This document shows positions 31,133 to 35,698 of a DNA stretch of 35,698 nucleotides, piece after piece (position 1 is the first letter of the stretch; every line of letters starts with the position of its first letter). The stretch is from assembly GCA_031285905.1 (NCBI GenBank), contig JAITVH010000022.1, positions 1 to 35,698 of the forward strand, read 5' to 3'. Source of the stretch: Prevotella sp. (GTDB lineage Bacteria > Bacteroidota > Bacteroidia > Bacteroidales > Dysgonomonadaceae). Both the position numbers and the translations under genes were made by a program. The notes beneath the pieces were generated by a model. The model saw only the letters and a program-made list of their open reading frames with translations, did no database searches and was not told the origin of the DNA.

Positions 31133-32785
31133 ATGGCAAAACAAACTAACAATCCGGATTATATTTTTGAGGCAAGCTGGGAAGTATGTAATAAAGTTGG
31201 CGGTATATACACTGTTCTATCAACCAAGGCTAAGTCGATGCAAGAAGCAACAGGTGGAAATGTCATCTTTATAGGTCCCGATGTATGGGACAAGAATGAG
31301 AGCCCTTGGTTTGAGGAGGATAAAACATTATTTGCCGATTGGAAAGAGGCTGCCCTAAAAAAAGATAATATTAAAGTAAGGATCGGACGCTGGGTAGTTC
31401 CGGGAAATCCGACTGTTATATTGGTAAATTTCAGTTCTTTTTATTCGGAGAGGGATACTATATACGCTGAAATGTGGAAGAAGTTCGGAGTGGACTCATT
31501 TCACGGATATGGGGATTATGATGAGTCCTGCATGTTTGCATATGCATCAGGAGTTGTTATTGAGAGTTTCTATAAGTTTTACAAACTGGGAAAGAAAAAG
31601 GTGATCGCCCATTTTGATGAGTGGATGCTTGGAATGGGAGCTTTATATGTTAAAGATAAATTGCCGAAAGTAGGTACTGTATTTACAACACATGCTACAT
31701 CTATAGGACGTTCTATTGCAGGAAACGGAAAACCTCTTTACAACTATCTCAGCGCTTATGATAGCGACCAGATGGCCCGTGAATTGAATATGGTTGCAAA
31801 ACATTCAATAGAGAAGGCTGCTGCACAACAAGTGGACTGCTTCACGACAGTAAGTGATATTACAGCTAGAGAATGCAAACAATTGCTTCACCGCGATCCG
31901 GTTGTTACCCCTAACGGATTCGAGAAAGATTTTATTCCTGTAGGGAGCAAGCATGAAACCAAACGCAAAGCAGCTCGTAAAAAATTGATTGCTGTAGCTG
32001 AAAAACTTCTGGGTACTGATGTTCAGCCGGATGCATTACTTGTTGCTACCAGCGGGAGATATGAATACCGTAATAAAGGATTGGATGTTTTTATAGATGC
32101 AATGCACAGGTTGAGCAATATAAAACAATTACAAAAAGATGTAATTGCCTTTATAATGGTTCCGGCATGGATTGAAGGAGCCCGTACCGATCTGCAGGAA
32201 AGAATGAAAAGCCGTAAAAAGGAAAATACACCACTGGTGCATCCTAATCTCACTCATTGGCTAAAGAATATGAATCATGATTCGGTTCTTAACCAGATGA
32301 ATTTTCTCAATATTAAAAACCAGGAAAACGATAAGGTAAAAATTATTTTTGTTCCATCATATCTTAATGGAAACGATGGTATCTTCGATATGCCCTATTA
32401 TGATTTACTGATAGGGTTGGATGTAACGGTTTTCCCTTCTTATTATGAGCCTTGGGGATATACGCCTCATGAGAGTATTGCCTTTTCTGTGCCGACAATC
32501 ACTACTACTTTAGCCGGATTTGGGCTATGGATGAAAAAGGTGGGAGACGAAAAGGGCATGGATGACGGAGCTGAAGTTATTCGTCGTGATGACTATAACT
32601 TTGTTGAAGTATCAGAAGATATATGCAATCGTGTCTTTGAAATGACAACAAAGAGTGAAGAAGAAGAACGTATCTTGCGTAAGGCAGCATTAGACAGAGC
32701 AGCTTTGGCAGATTGGGCACATTTTTATAAATATTACAAGGAAGCTTATCAGTATGCTCTAGAGCAGGCTGCAAGCCGTAAATAG
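31133..32785 (+). CDS. glycogen synthase, GT3-type
   Basis: This 550-residue glycosyltransferase starts FEASWEVCNKVGGIYTVLSTKA, the N-terminal signature of eukaryote-like GT3 glycogen synthases, which Bacteroidota use instead of the GT5 GlgA. The C-terminal active-site motif EPWGYTPHES (residues 439-448, Glu439 and Glu447) and the following VPTITTTLAGFGLWM also match. GT3 enzymes transfer glucose from UDP-glucose (or ADP-glucose) to the end of an alpha-1,4-glucan in the cytoplasm. It is followed 155 bases later by the alpha-glucan phosphorylase gene, so synthesis and breakdown are neighbours. A branching enzyme and a nucleotide-sugar pyrophosphorylase are not in the window. Confidence 0.93.
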   Translation: MAKQTNNPDYIFEASWEVCNKVGGIYTVLSTKAKSMQEATGGNVIFIGPDVWDKNESPWFEEDKTLFADWKEAALKKDNIKVRIGRWVVPGNPTVILVNFSSFYSERDTIYAEMWKKFGVDSFHGYGDYDESCMFAYASGVVIESFYKFYKLGKKKVIAHFDEWMLGMGALYVKDKLPKVGTVFTTHATSIGRSIAGNGKPLYNYLSAYDSDQMARELNMVAKHSIEKAAAQQVDCFTTVSDITARECKQLLHRDPVVTPNGFEKDFIPVGSKHETKRKAARKKLIAVAEKLLGTDVQPDALLVATSGRYEYRNKGLDVFIDAMHRLSNIKQLQKDVIAFIMVPAWIEGARTDLQERMKSRKKENTPLVHPNLTHWLKNMNHDSVLNQMNFLNIKNQENDKVKIIFVPSYLNGNDGIFDMPYYDLLIGLDVTVFPSYYEPWGYTPHESIAFSVPTITTTLAGFGLWMKKVGDEKGMDDGAEVIRRDDYNFVEVSEDICNRVFEMTTKSEEEERILRKAALDRAALADWAHFYKYYKEAYQYALEQAASRK

Positions 32786-32832
32786 GGACTCAGGCTACAT
32801 GTATTATGGTTTTATCAAACTATAACAATTAA

Positions 32833-32867
32833 TTTGTCAACGCAATGCCTTAGTTTCATTATCTTTG
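32833..32867 (+). promoter_or_regulatory. putative promoter of the alpha-glucan phosphorylase gene
   Basis: TTTG (32833-32836) and TATCTTTG (32860-32867) form a -33/-7 pair with a 23-base gap. The -7 box is a perfect match and lies 74 bases before the ATG at 32941. It implies that the phosphorylase can be expressed independently of the synthase. Confidence 0.5.
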
Positions 32868-32940
32868 TGCTTCTAATTATTAAGACAAACGACAAAACAA
32901 TATTAATTAAGAAATAGTCTACGTTTAAATTAAAATATTT

Positions 32941-35526
32941 ATGAGAATTAAAGCCAGTTATTCGAATCCACCTTCGTGGAGAAGTGTTTATACTCAGGTG
33001 AATCTACCAAAAGAATTATTCCCTCTGGAAAAGATTTTTCACAATCTGTGGTGGGTATGGAACAATGATGCGACAGATCTGCTCGCTGAATTCAATCCTC
33101 AATTATGGAAAGAAACAGGGCATAATCCTGTAACTTTTTTACGCAAAATTTCATATGAAAGAATAGATGAAATCCTTAAGGATTCTGCATTAATGGCGAA
33201 AGTCAAAAAAGTAGAAAAGGATTTTGACACATATATGTCTCAAAAATATGATAAATCTAAACCATCGGTGGCTTATTTCAGTATGGAATATGGATTTACT
33301 CATGTACTAAAGATTTATTCGGGTGGCTTGGGTGTCTTAGCCGGAGACTATTTGAAGGAGGCCAGTGACAGTCATGTGGATTTGACGGGTGTAGGCTTCC
33401 TATACAGGTATGGTTATTTTACCCAGATTATTTCTCCTGACGGACAGCAAGTGGCGAATTATGAGCCTCAAAACTTCGGAGAATTGCCATTAGAGCCGGT
33501 CTTGAATGAAGACGGCAATCAGATGATACTTGCAGTACCATTCAATGACAGAGATGTATATGCTAATGTATGGAGGGTGAATGTAGGGCGTATCTCACTC
33601 TATTTACTAGATACAGATATGGATCTGAATAGTGAATGGGACAGATCTATTACTCACCAGCTGTATGGAGGAGATTGGGAAAACCGTTTGAAGCAAGAAT
33701 ATCTATTAGGTATAGGCGGTATTCTGTTACTGAACAAACTAGGTATTAAAAAAGATATATATCACTGTAATGAAGGGCATGCCGCCTTTATTAATGTGCA
33801 GCGGTTATTAGACCTGATCGAAAGTGAAGGTTTATCATTTAACCAGGCACTTGAAGTTGTGCGTGCATCAGGTTTATATACAGTCCATACACCTGTACCT
33901 GCCGGGCATGACTATTTTGAAGAAGGTTTACTTGGTAAGTATATGGGAGGTTTCCCTTCGCGTCTGGGTATATCATGGCAAGACTTTGTAGATATGGGAC
34001 GTGAACATCCGGGAAGTGGTGAAAAGTTCAGTATGAGTGTCTTTGCGCTTAATACCTGTCTCGAAGCCAATGGTGTAAGTTATTTGCACGGAATAGTTTC
34101 CCGCAAGATGTTCCAGCCTGTATGGCCAGGCTATTTCCCGGAAGAATTGCATGTCGGACATGTAACCAATGGGATACATATGCCTACATGGACAGCGAAA
34201 GAAATGAAGGGATTGTACGAAAAAACATTCGATAAAGATTTTTACGAAGATCAATCAAACCCTGAAATTTGGGATAATATTTATAGTGTTCCCGATGCTG
34301 AAGTCTGGAAGTTGCGTATGTCGATGAAGAAACGGTTGATCAGCTATGTACAAGAGCAAATGAGAGAGGGGTGGATTAAGAACCAGAAAGCTCCTTCTGC
34401 TATATTGTCAGTAGTGGATAAAATCAATCCTGACGCGCTACTTGTAGGATTTGGGCGTCGTTTTGCTACTTATAAACGCGCACATCTTTTATTCCAGGAT
34501 CTTGACCGTTTGTCGAAACTGGTGAATAATGAAAAATACCCTATCCAGTTTTTATATACAGGAAAAGCCCACCCGGCAGACGGAGCAGGACAAGGTTTGA
34601 TTAAACACATAGTGGAAATTTCCCGTCGTCCGGAGTTTTTAGGAAAAATTATTTTCCTTGAAAATTATGATATGCGTCTGGCTAAACGCCTTGTTTCAGG
34701 AGTGGATATTTGGCTGAATACACCAACCCGTCCGCTGGAAGCTTCAGGAACATCAGGAGAAAAAGCTTTAATGAATGGAGTGCTAAACTTCTCTGTTCTT
34801 GACGGATGGTGGTATGAAGGATATGAAGAAGGTGCAGGATGGGCCCTTACAGACAAGCGCACCTACACTAATCAGGCCTATCAGGATGAATTAGATGCAT
34901 CGGAGATATATGCAATGTTCGAAAATGAAATATTGCCATTGTATTACGCACGCAATTCGAAAGGTCATTCACCGGAATGGATTCAATATATCAAAAATTC
35001 AATTGCACATGTAGCGCCTAATTATACAACTAAACGTATGATAGACGACTACATCAAAGAATTCTATAAACCTCAGAAAGAGCGTGCCCATATGGTTGTA
35101 TCTAATCATTATGCCAAGGCCAAAGAGCTAGCCGCATGGAAGGAAGATACAGCCGCAAATTGGGATAAGTTTGTAGTCGAAAAGCTGGAATTCAACGGGC
35201 ATGACATTAATGATGGTATTCAGTTATCGAACACCAATCTGATGGAAGGGGAACATATAAAGGTAGAAGTTATCATCGATAAAAAAGAAATGAAAGGAGA
35301 TATTGGTATAGATGCAGTATTGACTGAATATGACCCGGATAAAAAAGAGGATAAATTTATTTCTACCCAAGCCTTTGAACTGAAAAAGAAGGAAGGCTCC
35401 AAGCTTTATTTCGAGTGTGAAACTACTGCGAAAATTGCAGGTATTTGTAAGTTTGCTTACAGAGTATATCCTATACATCCGGATATGGCTCATCGCCAGG
35501 ATTTTGCATATATCCGTTGGATTTAA
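32941..35526 (+). CDS. glgP: alpha-glucan (glycogen/maltodextrin) phosphorylase, GT35
   Basis: This 861-residue GT35 phosphorylase belongs to the alpha-glucan phosphorylase subgroup of Bacteria and Archaea that begins with an extra N-terminal domain (residues 1-100, LPKELFPLEKIFHNLWWVWNNDA). Substrate and phosphate site blocks are AYFSMEYGF, YSGGLGVLAGDYLKEASD and HCNEGHAAF. The pyridoxal phosphate lysine is Lys608 in EASGTSGEKALMNG. Residues about 730-861 form an additional C-terminal beta domain (DIGIDAVLTEYDPDKK, CKFAYRVYPIHP). It releases glucose-1-phosphate from alpha-1,4-glucans using inorganic phosphate. It lies after the glycogen synthase gene with its own predicted promoter. Confidence 0.95.
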   Translation: MRIKASYSNPPSWRSVYTQVNLPKELFPLEKIFHNLWWVWNNDATDLLAEFNPQLWKETGHNPVTFLRKISYERIDEILKDSALMAKVKKVEKDFDTYMSQKYDKSKPSVAYFSMEYGFTHVLKIYSGGLGVLAGDYLKEASDSHVDLTGVGFLYRYGYFTQIISPDGQQVANYEPQNFGELPLEPVLNEDGNQMILAVPFNDRDVYANVWRVNVGRISLYLLDTDMDLNSEWDRSITHQLYGGDWENRLKQEYLLGIGGILLLNKLGIKKDIYHCNEGHAAFINVQRLLDLIESEGLSFNQALEVVRASGLYTVHTPVPAGHDYFEEGLLGKYMGGFPSRLGISWQDFVDMGREHPGSGEKFSMSVFALNTCLEANGVSYLHGIVSRKMFQPVWPGYFPEELHVGHVTNGIHMPTWTAKEMKGLYEKTFDKDFYEDQSNPEIWDNIYSVPDAEVWKLRMSMKKRLISYVQEQMREGWIKNQKAPSAILSVVDKINPDALLVGFGRRFATYKRAHLLFQDLDRLSKLVNNEKYPIQFLYTGKAHPADGAGQGLIKHIVEISRRPEFLGKIIFLENYDMRLAKRLVSGVDIWLNTPTRPLEASGTSGEKALMNGVLNFSVLDGWWYEGYEEGAGWALTDKRTYTNQAYQDELDASEIYAMFENEILPLYYARNSKGHSPEWIQYIKNSIAHVAPNYTTKRMIDDYIKEFYKPQKERAHMVVSNHYAKAKELAAWKEDTAANWDKFVVEKLEFNGHDINDGIQLSNTNLMEGEHIKVEVIIDKKEMKGDIGIDAVLTEYDPDKKEDKFISTQAFELKKKEGSKLYFECETTAKIAGICKFAYRVYPIHPDMAHRQDFAYIRWI

Positions 35527-35698
35527 AGTCTGAAATTTTATAACTAAAATAATGAGGGATGTTCCTAGTGTGGGATAATCCTTTTAAAGAGTAACAGACT
35601 GTATATCAGATGTAGATATTTGTGGTTTTAGCCATATTCTACATGTCGTTCTACATAATGGCTTGATTGTTACTACATTTTTACGAATACAAATATAT

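Noticed and set aside
35527..35698. Possible small gene or terminator at the window end
   Set aside because: Only weak, short inverted repeats and no credible open frame are present; the window ends before a decision can be made.

Overview
The window looks like a chromosomal segment of a Bacteroidales bacterium, most like Dysgonomonas or a close relative. The support is indirect: AT-rich sequence, several TAnnTTTG -7 promoter boxes of the Bacteroidota type, weak Shine-Dalgarno sites, lipoproteins and beta-barrel proteins with Bacteroidota signals, a GT3-type glycogen synthase, and DUF4252, WG-repeat and LVIVD families. I see no rRNA, tRNA, CRISPR array or intact insertion sequence.

Layout. 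1-4.8 kb: a secreted GH43 glycosidase, a NERD-domain protein in a segment bounded by short direct repeats, a guanidino-group modifying enzyme and a small WG-repeat protein. 4.8-9.8 kb: a periplasmic S9 prolyl oligopeptidase, three small membrane proteins (YtxH-like, possibly Imm17-like, and a two-helix protein), an XRE/S24 regulator and an ACP phosphodiesterase. 9.9-13.1 kb: an ECF sigma factor, an unusual protein with an anti-sigma-like N-terminus and a C-terminal beta-barrel, and an LVIVD lipoprotein. 13.2-15.9 kb: a LOG - frameshifted secreted protein - bcp - recA operon.

16.0-20.5 kb is the most unusual part. Two tandem DUF4252 genes sit behind nearly identical promoter blocks, followed by an ECF sigma factor, a one-helix putative anti-sigma factor, a third DUF4252 gene and two secreted repeat proteins whose WG repeats have become KG repeats; a strong hairpin closes the unit. 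The duplicated block contains GAAAC-N16-CGAT, which looks like an ECF sigma promoter, so the locus may be a self-contained envelope-stress or surface regulon.

20.5-27.1 kb encodes L-lactaldehyde to pyruvate metabolism: aldA (lactaldehyde dehydrogenase) and lutA, lutB and lutC (lactate oxidation). A GH172 lipoprotein gene and a repeat-rich spacer separate lutB from lutC. 27.3-31.0 kb holds an SDR-type epimerase, then a four-gene operon (small coiled protein, acyltransferase, omega-amidase-like nitrilase, two-META-domain lipoprotein). 31.1-35.5 kb encodes glycogen synthesis and breakdown: GT3 glycogen synthase and GT35 alpha-glucan phosphorylase.

Most functional names come from recognising families and motifs in the translated sequence. 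No database search was run.
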